Origin: Oscarella lobularis
Taxonomy: Eukaryota > Porifera > Homoscleromorpha > Homosclerophorida > Oscarellidae
DNA length: 64,000 nt
Reading direction: 5' to 3'
NCBI RefSeq assembly: GCF_947507565.1
Contig: NC_089191.1
Coordinates: 1,798,001-1,862,000 of the forward strand
This document shows positions 46,446 to 56,332 of this stretch, piece by piece (within the stretch, counting starts at the first letter, position 1; the number at the start of each line of letters is the position of its first letter). Below the pieces are notes generated by a model. That model was not told where the DNA came from, did not search any database, and saw only the letters and a program-made list of their open reading frames with translations. Made by a program: the position numbers and the translations under genes.

Positions 46446-49400
46446 TTAGACAGAAGCATCGCTCAAGTTGCCGTCTTCGACGCTATCCGATCCTGACTCC
46501 TCTGACTCCATTGCTAAATTGAGCTCCCAGAATGGAACCTCAAGATCAAGATACTTGCTTGGGTTCTGTTCTTCCAACATTATACCCAGTGTTTCCGAAA
46601 GATGGCCGAACGTTGGCCTTTTTTCCGGATCAGCGTTCCAACAATTTAACATTGTCCTATACCTTAAAAGAACCGAAGATTAGGCAGAATCATCAACACG
46701 AATCGACAAACAATTCTTCACTGCAGTTTCCGGGACAAGACAGTCGATTGCCTTTAGCCAAATATTGCAGAAGATTTCGACTAGAAACGCAAGGATAAGG
46801 AAAATTTCCTAGCGGCCAAGTAATTATTATTCCAAAAATTAAAGATAAAGAGACAGTACCGAGAGTAAAACTTCCCACATGACAACTCCAAACGACCACC
46901 TAAAACTGAAATAAGAAGCCAAACTTGAATTGGAGAGGACTATATATTTACACGTCGGTTTGCTCGCTGAAAACACGTCTTTGAATTGCCTCTAAGGACA
47001 TCCAACGGAAAGGAAGCCGCCTCGCTGTTTTGTAAGAATAGATGCCGTCCTCGTAGACGGCTCTTGCTAGTCCAAAGTCCGACACTTTGAGAAGATTGTC
47101 TTCGCAGACGAGCACGTTTCGACAGGCCAAGTCACGATGAACAACACCTTTACCCGTCAGATATTCCTAATTAAAAAACTATTATTAAACAATCGTCTAG
47201 CGAGCAAACGACATTGACTCCAAAGAGCTTCATTCGCACCATTCCCGATGAAATTTGCCAAGTGAACGACAGTAGATCAAGAGCCGTAAAGTCGGTCTGA
47301 GGCTCACCCTCGCTTTTGCCTTCATCCTCCAACGTCACGACCTGCACGTTCTTCATGCCCATCTCATTAACGTAGCGGACTTCAGCTTTGTCTTCACTCT
47401 CAGCGACATTTCTTCTTGTTTCATCAGTATCTTTTAAAGCCTTTCGAAATTTTTGAGACTGCACGTGGGAAGAACTCTAAATAAAAATTAAAAAACATTC
47501 AAATTTGTTATTTTTTAAAATTATGATTGTAAATAATCTCTCTTTTGACCGCCTAAGTTTACGCAATCTTGACCAATTGCTAATGTACTATACCACTTAC
47601 TTGGGGTCGGCTTTTCCTGAGATAGTCAAGTAGATTTCCTCGAGAGCAGTATTCCAAAAGTAGACAAAACGGCTGACTTTGCGTTATGCACCCAAGCATG
47701 CCAACAATGTGCTGATGCCGCCCAATTTCCTTCATAAGTTTGATTTCTTCCAAAAAGTCAGCTTCGGCGTTCTGATGATACGTTTCTAAATAAAAAATAA
47801 AATTTAAATAATATGTGAAGATTTACACAATAAACGCCTTAGTCTAGAAGCTTAGAATATAAAGTACCTTTAACTGTATTACCTTTAAGAACCTTACAGG
47901 CAACAACAGTTACCATTGCTTCGTTACTCTTTTTTTGCATCTTTGACAGCTGCCAAGGAGAATGATACAATTTTGCTTTGAAAACCAAGCCGAAAAACCC
48001 CTTTCCAATTTCTTCTAGCATCATTAAATCACCGAAATTTTTTTCCCAGCTCTCAGACACTTCGACCAGATCAAAACTAACTTCAGTAGGAGAGAAAAGC
48101 TTCTTGCGACGGCGATAAATACAGACACCAGCAACGAAAAGTAAAACCAGGATAAAAACCGACACGATGACTGCAACGGAAGTTGCCGCAGGAAACGAAG
48201 AAGAAGATAAAACTAATTAAACAAAAAGATTAAGCAAAAATACATAGCGATCAGAAGTCGTGCAGCATACAATAAAAACTCACTAGAAGTACTTAACCTC
48301 GCAGTAAATTCCATTTCCAGGATACCCGTCGATGCACTGACATTTGTACGAACGAAACGTATTTGAGCAATTGGCAAATTGATGACAATTGTTAGATTCC
48401 GATGCGCTGCACTCATCGACATCTATGCAAATTTCTCCACTCTTGGTGAGACCACTCAGACACGTACACTCAAAAGATCCTGTCACATTGCTACAAGCTC
48501 CCCATTGCTGGCAAACTGGTCGAGAAGGAACCGTGGTTGCAACGGAATCGACGCTGTATCCTTCCTTACAAGCGCAGTCAAAACCTCCGTAGGTGTTAAT
48601 GCAGCGATGAGTAACGTTGTCACACTGCAAGTATTGATTACATTCGTTTACGTCCGCACAGGCGGCACCATCGCCAGAAAAACCAATTCGGCAAATGCAG
48701 TCGAATGATCCTAGAGTGTTGCTGCAGTTAGCGTTTTTGTGACAGTTATCTAAACCAGAGGCGCATTCATCGATATCCCTGCATACGATGCCATCTCCAG
48801 CAAATCCACTCTGGCAAGTGCAAGTGAAACTTCCCAAGGTGTTTTCGCAGGACGCATTTACGTCACTGTTATGAAATTGTTGTTCCAAACATTCGTTTAC
48901 ATCTACACAAGTGACGCCGCTGCCAGCATAACCAACGGTGCAAACGCATTCATACGACCCTAAAGTGTTTTGACAGGTGGCGTTTTGGTGACAGTCGTCT
49001 AAACCCAAAATGCATTCGTCCAAATCCACGCATGTAATACCGTCTCCGACGAAGCCACTCCGGCAAATGCACGTAAAACTTGGAAGAGTATCCGTGCACG
49101 TGGCATGTTCGTCACAGTTGTGAACGTGAGAGGAACACTCGTCTACATCGGCGCAGCGCGCTAGTCCATTTTCTTCAAAAGCATATTCACACTGGCATGT
49201 AACACCCTCCCAAATTCTTATACATATGGAACTTTCATTGCAAGTAACATTAGTGGAAAGGCAATTAGCAGCTAACGTGACAAAGAACCATTCTCCGGCA
49301 AAAATTCCTTTTGCGACAGGACCTCCACCGGAGCAGAAAGCGCTGGCGCCGACCACGACCCCTTCTTCAAACACAATTTCATACACTTCTCCTTGCCGAA

Positions 49401-51602
49401 GTGGGTTTAGGTCAAAACGGACAGTTCTAGAATCGGCGCCGATGATCACAAGATCTTTGTTAAAGGAGTCAATTTGCTGGATTAGCGCGCCGCTTTTGAC
49501 GTGATATACGAAGATGTACCGGGGACCAACGGTGGGATTCTTAACCTGAGAAGAAGAAAAAAATGAGAAACGAAAATTTACTTCAAAACATTCGGCTGCT
49601 AAAAGTATTACATACTAAATCGCCACAAATTCCATATCTCAAAAGTTTTAGCCACTTATATGCCTTGCACGCAACACTTACGTCTTGGTCAAATTCAATG
49701 CTTGCCACTACACGGTGCGCGACTTCACCACTGAAAAGAATAATCGGATTTCTTGTATGTAGAATTGGCTTTGGTTGCTCGACTAGAAAAAAACACATTA
49801 TATCTCAAAAAAGAGAAGATGCTCACGCACTGGACGTGACAATTGCAAAGCAAACTTGATTTGAAGGCATTCTAAAAAGAACATTAGAGATGAAAAATAC
49901 ACTATTTAAGATAAATATTTATGTGACACCGTGTATCGTCAAAAAATTGAAAGCACATAAGATAACTTCCATTGCCTTGTTCCACGTCAGAAGACCATGT
50001 AAATGTTACCGACTTAGTTCCGTTGCCCCGGTCCACTAAATCAGATACCAACATACCTCGCGGAGTAGCAGAGACAGCTTCGACAGTCCTATAAAAGTTA
50101 ATAGTGAGAATATACTAGACATCCGTTGGTTTTACTCGTGATAGGGAAAATCCGGATGTTCGATTAGGATATCAAGAGTTAAATTTTCACCGGTTTTAGC
50201 GGCAAAACAACGAGGCTGATCGCGTGGCATGTGGATTTGTTTGGGAAATATAGGACGCGACCAGCACGGCGCACCCGTGTCCACAACATCGATAATCCAC
50301 TGGAGAGGAATACTGCTCAAAGCGCTCGTTCGGGCCAAGTCAGTGGGATAGAAATCTTCGAGCTGAATTGCAACTGTGTAGAAGCCGCTTTTGAAAGGAG
50401 TCCACTTTAATGCGCATTCGTCCTGAGAAAGAAATGCTAATCATTAAAATTTAAAAAATGAACTCTTTTCAATGAAAATAAATTATTCACAACAGCCTTT
50501 TAATAGCACACAAATGAGTGTTTAATTATACGCGCACTAAAAAAGTCACACGCATTACAGAAAATAATACTTGGGCTTCACGCTTTGCTTAATTAAAAAG
50601 AAAATCTATTTATAAAATCTATAAAAAGATAACTACAACACTTGCCTCAAGAAGCGTTGCGTTAAAAACATTCTTTGGGGAGTTATTTTCAAAGCACGCC
50701 GACCCGCACTCGTCCTTGCTCGGGTCTGCGTGTGAAAGAGCCCATCGGCATTTGACGTCGTCACTATCAGGATCGAATTTGGCAATAACAATTTTAGAAT
50801 CGCATCCAAGAGCGAGCCGAAGGATTGGAACCACGTCAGTGACGGGACTATGATTAATTTTACCGTGATTGATAACGCTAGCATTGTTTGCACGTAATTC
50901 AAATGAAAATCGCGCTTGAAATAGGATATCTTTTCCCAAATCGTTGTTTGTTGTTAAACGACAGCAAGCGTTAGCTCCATCAAAATCGTTTCTAATAAAA
51001 GATGCAAAGCAGAGGTAGCGCGTTTTACTCATACTGGTAACTATTAGTGTTTTTACCCGATAACAAACTCTTTTCCCTCAGAGAAAAAAAAAGAATGAGT
51101 AATTTCGTTGGTACCAGACGACCAGTTATCAGTTGCGCTAAATGACGTGCAGACGTAATCCATTGTAAAGGGAAGCAGTGGTAAACGGCAATTGTTGGTC
51201 AGACATCGGAAATTCATGGCAGAAACACGAAGAACTTGCAAGCGCACTGCAACGGAAGTGCACCTTCCTTCGGAACTAGTGCCTCTCCACGAAATACGAA
51301 AAGTCAAACGCACCTAGAGAGCAGAAACGTACCATGCACTACAATACAAGAGAAAGAAGGTAAAGCATAAACAGGCGTATTTAAAAAAAAAACTACGCAG
51401 ATTTAGCTGAATACTGTTTGTAATGAACACACTATCCCGACTAAACATCATCCATAAGAAAACGCCCGAAACTTAGTGTAGTGTTGCAGCCATGACACAA
51501 TTGAAAGTAGCAATGGCAAAGATGCAGAGTAAAACTTGATTTTTAAAACTTACTACCACAGAATAGTCTCGCAAGCCAACTCCTTCGCCCGCACAATCCC
51601 AT
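46446..51602 (-). CDS. Receptor tyrosine kinase with EGF-repeat ectodomain (5' end unresolved)
   Basis: Exons in order: 51554-51602, 51057-51313, 50646-50991, 50136-50422, 49930-50088, 49831-49871, 49682-49782, 48298-49545, about 47883-48212, 47601-47785, 47240-47476, 46952-47166, 46860-46899, 46712-46808, 46446-46662. The distal ectodomain has Cys-containing modules I do not recognise (IPLQWIIDVVDTGAPC, NGSYLMCFQF). Exon 48298-49545 carries about seven EGF repeats (DVDECSSHVHNCDEHATC and so on); the third lacks its second Cys and the sixth is shortened. Then come a membrane span (VFILVLLFVAGVCIY) and a kinase with [28 protein letters not shown] and FRWMSLEA. Intracellular exon lengths (185, 215, 97) equal those of the paralogue at 35562-40878. 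Two junctions (48298 and 46860) are one nucleotide short for phase. The intron after 50646 is GC-AG. Confidence 0.88.
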
Positions 51603-52114
51603 CTATAAACACAAGGGAGCAAAAGGGGCTGGCTTGTAAGGCTAATGACGTACAGTGTATTATGATATAGAGTTGTTTTAGGAAATTGGCGTTCGCACGG
51701 AGATGCACTGCATACGGCGGGGGAGGGGGGAGCTGTGCACTACCACGAGTGAAAGCCACGCCTTTTTGTTTGAAAGACGATTTTCTTCGTGAAAAAGAGC
51801 GAGATCCAGCAAAACTACGCTCAAAACTACTTTTAGAACAGCAAACATTTCCGTGATAGGAAATTTTGCAAATGACGCGTACGTAAAGCTATTAATTGTA
51901 GTGTTCATGAACGCCAATGGAGTCATTTCCCTACGATCTTAGGCCTTTCGCTTTATGACTGGCACGTCTTGGTGCACTACAATACTTTTAAGTACGCATC
52001 GTTGCAAAACACCTCTTCAAGTGGGCTGGTCCGCTGAGGCGTCACTGTCGTCTCTACGGAACCGCCCATCAATTATTAGACCTTCTGGACCACATGAATA
52101 GGCGTAGCCGTAGC

Positions 52115-52284
52115 TAGCCTCGAATCCAGACCCTCTCTCCCCCGGATGTTGCCAATCTGTGGAGAGAGGATTGGTAACTTCCGGGTAAAAGAGGATCTGT
52201 AACCTAGGCTAAGCCGCGCACCGGACCTTCTGGGGAAGGGGCCATGCATTCAGGCGGGCATCGACAGGTCTGAGGACGAGACTA
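52115..52284. mobile_element. Short MITE-like remnant with TAGCCTCG-type termini
   Basis: Left end TAGCCTCGAATCCAGACCC, right end the inverse of TAGTCTCGTCCTCAGACC. Inside is an imperfect hairpin (52141-52157 with 52169-52185, two mismatches). The termini resemble those of the foldback element at 3902. No clear target duplication. Confidence 0.5.
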
Positions 52285-52392
52285 ACAATAATCTCCTACA
52301 ATCGTTCGTACGTTAGAGTCTTAGAGTCAATGCTGCAAAACGTTTGCCAATTCATTTGGGTATCGCATCTGCCTGCAATACAACTGTCCTTC

Positions 52393-52527
52393 TAGTCTCG
52401 TGATCAGACTCTCGATCTCCCTCCAGGATGTTCTATCATGGCGAGAGAGAGTCACTGTACGTCGCCAGACTAGCTCTCTCTCGCTAGTACAAATCATTCG
52501 GGCGAGAAGGAGTCTGGGCACGAGACT
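52393..52527. mobile_element. Second MITE-like remnant of the same terminal family
   Basis: Left end TAGTCTCGTGATCAGACTC, right end the inverse of AGTCTCGTGCCCAGACTC. Length about 135 bp. Ends are related to those at 52115 and 3902. No target duplication recognised. Confidence 0.45.
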
Positions 52528-52929
52528 CAGACATTCCGTAGAAGTATTCTCGTTCTAAAAAGCAGCGACGATGTAGCGCGAATTAAGCCTCACTTCGTTC
52601 AATAAAAAGGAGCTTATTGGGATGAGAATTTCGCTTCGCACTGCCTCAGTCACTACATAAGACAGTGGCGTCTCATGCAGGCAATGCAGGCAGATACGAT
52701 AATTCAGCAGCCGCATCAACGACGGAACCGGACCTGGTTGCTACGTCAGTGCAACTATTAAGTTTGAGATTTCCTCGAACTAAAGTACAGCAAAGTGGAA
52801 GAATAGCCGTGTCTTTTTAGAAATTTCCTGAAACTAACGTACAATACCACTAAACTCGAAGAATAGCAGTGCAACAGAAAAGAAATTGCTCTACTGTGAC
52901 AAAACCTACGTGCGATAGACAGTACTTAC

Positions 52930-53061
52930 CGTTCCACTGTCATTGCCTGGGTTGCCGACAGGCTGAACATTCATTGTAAACCCGCGAAAGTGAGTGGTAC
53001 GTGCGAGACTGAAAAATAGTGCTGTGACAGCAACGACGACGTAGGTAGAAACAGAAGACAT
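52930..53061 (-). CDS. Candidate signal-peptide exon, possibly 5' exon of the EGF receptor kinase
   Basis: An ATG at 53061 opens 44 codons with a signal peptide (MSSVSTYVVVAVTALFFSLA) and mature residues ending GNPGNDSGT, followed by a strong donor (gtaagt). It is upstream of, and on the same strand as, the EGF receptor kinase. However it ends in phase 0, whereas the first confident exon (51554-51602) needs phase 2. A rival signal-peptide-like start (MFAVLKVVLSVVLLDL) lies near 51850. The link is therefore tentative. Confidence 0.45.
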
Positions 53062-53405
53062 TATTCGACCGGATCTAAAAAATAAAAGATATCCCGTATA
53101 ACTCATGATCAGAGATAACTGGCATGATGGTCCGGTGTTCACCTTGTACCAAGCTTAACTTTTAGGCTCTCTTTAAAAGCATAAAGCAAAGAGCCTATTC
53201 GAGCGTGACCTCATTTACACTATATAATGAGACGACTTCACATACACATCTCTCTATGTTTTCCAATGTTCACGCCTTTCGGTTACATCAAAAGTCGGAG
53301 GATGCAATAAACGAGGTGAATAGCACGTCACCATTTCGAAGAATCGTCGCCGGCCAACGCTTTATGTGTCGAGGGACTGCGACCACGTTGTCGTATACTA
53401 CACAA

Positions 53406-53990
53406 TTGTAGCAAACGCTGGAAAGAAGAGAGCTAGAAAAGATTAGAAAGTTAGAAAGGCTCCTGCTTCAAGAGAACTACCAGGCGGAAGAGATGGAGAA
53501 AAAATAGGTGCGATATTCCTTGGAGAGGTCCACCACTACGTACACGGTGAGCCAGTGGTCGATTGGTGAACCAATCAATCGATCTTACCGAGGAAAAGCG
53601 AGAAAATCGGCTAGGGACCCGTTCTTCGGCGATCGCATACGCGAAATTATCCGGGATTGCGATTCTTTGATCACGTGTTTGTTATATCTCTTCATCATCT
53701 TATTCTCCGCTCCCCTAAGATCCGTGGAACCGACTGGCGACTGAATCGTTTCGAAATTTCGTCTAGCGTCAACGGCAGATCGCCGGGGTATGCAAATTAC
53801 GCCGTGGGTTCAGTTGAACAACTGCGCAAGTCAAAGAGAATTAACTCCACTCCACAGACCAATCTTAGCCTCATGATGAGCTTCTCTAGGAGCAACGGAA
53901 ATGAGAATAAGACTTACGAGTCAGGAGAGACGAGCTCCGAAAGCGCGACGGATAAATTCGCCTCTTTGGCCATATGAATCCACCAATACT
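53406..53990 (+). repeat. Interspersed repeat R2, copy 3 (most complete)
   Basis: Matches 15386-15893 over about 450 bp and continues into the cgacggataaattcgcctct block shared with 23620-23650. It lacks the 44-bp palindrome found in copy 1. Non-coding. Confidence 0.8.
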
Positions 53991-54289
53991 AGGGACAAGA
54001 AATCTCGTTGTTCTTCTTCGTCCTTTAAGGATAGAAGTGACCCTTCTAAGCTAAAGCAAATTTCGACGGCATGAGACCAAGTCGTACGTACCCTAGCAAC
54101 CCTGAACCTTCAGAAGGGCCTCACCCGTTTTATCAACTTTGTTCCGTCTAGACATCATTCTTGTACTGGAAATGACACTGAATCATACGTTTTCTGTTTA
54201 TTGTTTAGGTTCATATTATTATTTTTGCGAATTTTTTTTCGGGCTTGATATATGTGCAGTCAAACCGGGATCGTCACGTGTCAACTGAA

Positions 54290-54842
54290 GCTAGACTCAC
54301 TGCAGCACAGGTGGAAACCCATGCTTAAGCGTATTGATGACGTCAGCTTTCTGCAAGTACGGAAAGAAAGATTTTATCTACGGCTCCGACTCCCTTCCCG
54401 TGTCCGTGAGCGAAATCTTGTCCGAAAGTTAACGGACTCGCTTGTCCCAGTTTGAATCTCAAACCGAAGCTTTTTTCATTCAAGCGTGCCGTGGTTCTGG
54501 GGAGTATAAAGGAGTTGAGACGGACTCTCTGCCAAGGATTGCGCAACTCGATGCTCAAAAACAGATCAAAATTCCTCTCGGAGCTGATTTTCTCATTGGC
54601 TACTCTACGGCACCTGAAACGGTGTCCTTTCGCAGTACAACGCACGGCTCATGGTATATCTGCACGCTGGTGGCCTTTCTGAATGAGTATGCCAAGGAGG
54701 GCATGGCATGTCTCTATCTAATAAGCTGACTCTCGTGAATCATCGTCTGGCTCAAGCAACGACTAGCGAAGGTTTGAAGCAGATTCCGTCGCCAATCAAT
54801 CAACTGACGAAACGACTGGTCTTCACTCATACTACAAGTTGA
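54290..54842 (+). pseudogene. Caspase pseudogene
   Basis: Encodes recognisable caspase blocks: DFIYGSDSLPVSVSEI, the active-site FFIQACRG, IPLGADFLIGYSTAPETVSF, HGSWYICTLV and a C-terminal GLKQIPSPINQLTK. These are spread over several frames. A stop precedes the KPKLF region, a T-run just before FIQACRG is one base short, and another shift follows NEYAKEG. With at least three frame breaks and no clear N-terminal prodomain, it is not functional as read. Caspases are cysteine proteases of apoptosis; the catalytic Cys is still encoded, so decay looks recent or the sequence has local errors. Confidence 0.85.
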
Positions 54843-56332
54843 GAACGGACCCACTCTCATAGTTTGTACGCAAGTATAAGAGCATTTAGTTGTCGTTTTT
54901 CTACCCTTTTTTGTAGCTGAACGTTGTTGCCTCGTCTGTGCTCGTATCTATTGTGACGCCGCGTCTATTATCTGTTCACCAAATGGTCACACTCGGGGCG
55001 GAGGCAGCGTCACGTGCGGCGAGCCGAGGGAAGCGGTACGCGGAACGGTGACCGCGCACACGGGAGTGGGTACAGTGCTTCTCAGCATAAATTTCCAATC
55101 CGCTAGCGCGCGCTTAAAAGGCGCGTAATTCAAATTTGGTAAAACGTACGCGTCTACAATTCTAGAAGCTGTTTCCTAGTGCAAATATCTTCAATACCGC
55201 AGCTTATCTAAGACGAATCACTAAGTAGGAAGGCGCTAGGTCGCGACATTCTTCGAAGAGCACTCGTTTCGGAAACGCGCGTTTCTTATATCCAAACCCG
55301 CGTTTCTGAGACTACTTCTCAAGGCGTTTTTGTTCTATAGTGCCTAATCTAAAAATTAATCGTAGCGTTTGTCTAGATTCGCTTTCGTTTCCCGTTTACA
55401 GACCGATAAGTGCGGAATAGCACCCCGACTTTAGCGCTGTTTTCGCGAGAAACCGTAGCACTCGCGGCTTTCGGACAAGGACTGTCTTATTCTACACCCA
55501 ATACTCTAAAAATTCATCGTAGGGTTTAGCTCTAGATGCCTTCGTTTAGGAGCTATCCCGTTTCGAAAACTTTCCTTCATATCCGGCCATATTCCTTAGC
55601 GCACTTTAAAACAAAGGAGCGATTTCGCTTCGAAATCCTATGTTACGGCGGGTTCTCGCCAAAGCCGCTGGGCTTTACGCGTTATTCGAATGCTAATGGA
55701 AAGATTCCAGAACCTTTCGCGTGCCCGAAAATTACGATCATAATTTTTTTCCTAAAAATGGTTTCTATGTGCTTTTGCGCTCGTTCTACAGTAGATAAGA
55801 TCGGTATTTAGTTCTCGGAAAGGCCACCAGGCCTAAGGAAACAGAGGCTAAATACGGGACTCTGACTAACGGTCGGATAGATCAACCAATCGCAGCAACG
55901 GTCACGTGATTGCGCGAACCTCTGCCATTGGTTGACTCTCTATCTTTGCCCTACGTAGGAGCATAGCAACCGGACCTTCACTACTAAATAGATTAGGGTC
56001 TTGCGAGTCTCCCGGTCTTTTCGGGGACCCCGTACGACTTTCGGTTGCTAAGCTAGCGCACTTTAAAGGAGTGGAAGTTTATGCTGAGAAGCACTGTACC
56101 AACGTCAAAACGAGAAAATGTAAGAACAATAGTCCCGTCTTTTATTGGCCAACCGGACAAACATCGGTTTATTAGATTAATCGTAATCGAGTCTCGCGGT
56201 CCTGAGCTCCTGCAGCCCATGCAACTGGTAGCTGGACGAAACGCACTCGTCAGAGGGGCCGGTCTCTTTTTGCATCGTACGATTCGGGACGACTAGCGGA
56301 GACTCGGACAGTTCGGTATTTCACGCATAGCG
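54843..56332. other. Region upstream of the collagen gene, promoter candidate
   Basis: A GC- and CpG-rich stretch at about 54980-55080, with cacgtg and ggggcgg motifs, may be a promoter. A diverged direct repeat around aaaattaatcgtag and aaaattcatcgtag (55350, 55510) follows. Frames at 55536-55811 and 56081-56296 show no domain. Confidence 0.4.

Larger units (their letters stand above)
51603..52929. other. Intron/intergenic sequence with element remnants
   Basis: Apart from the two terminal-inverted-repeat remnants listed separately and a possible start exon near 51850, no coding sequence is supported. Confidence 0.35.

Noticed and set aside
51034-51056. A 23-nt ultra-short intron in the EGF receptor kinase
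   Set aside because: Phases allow it, but a normal 65-bp intron (50992-51056) with a pyrimidine-rich acceptor (gcatcttttattag) keeps the same phase and gives a more natural protein junction.
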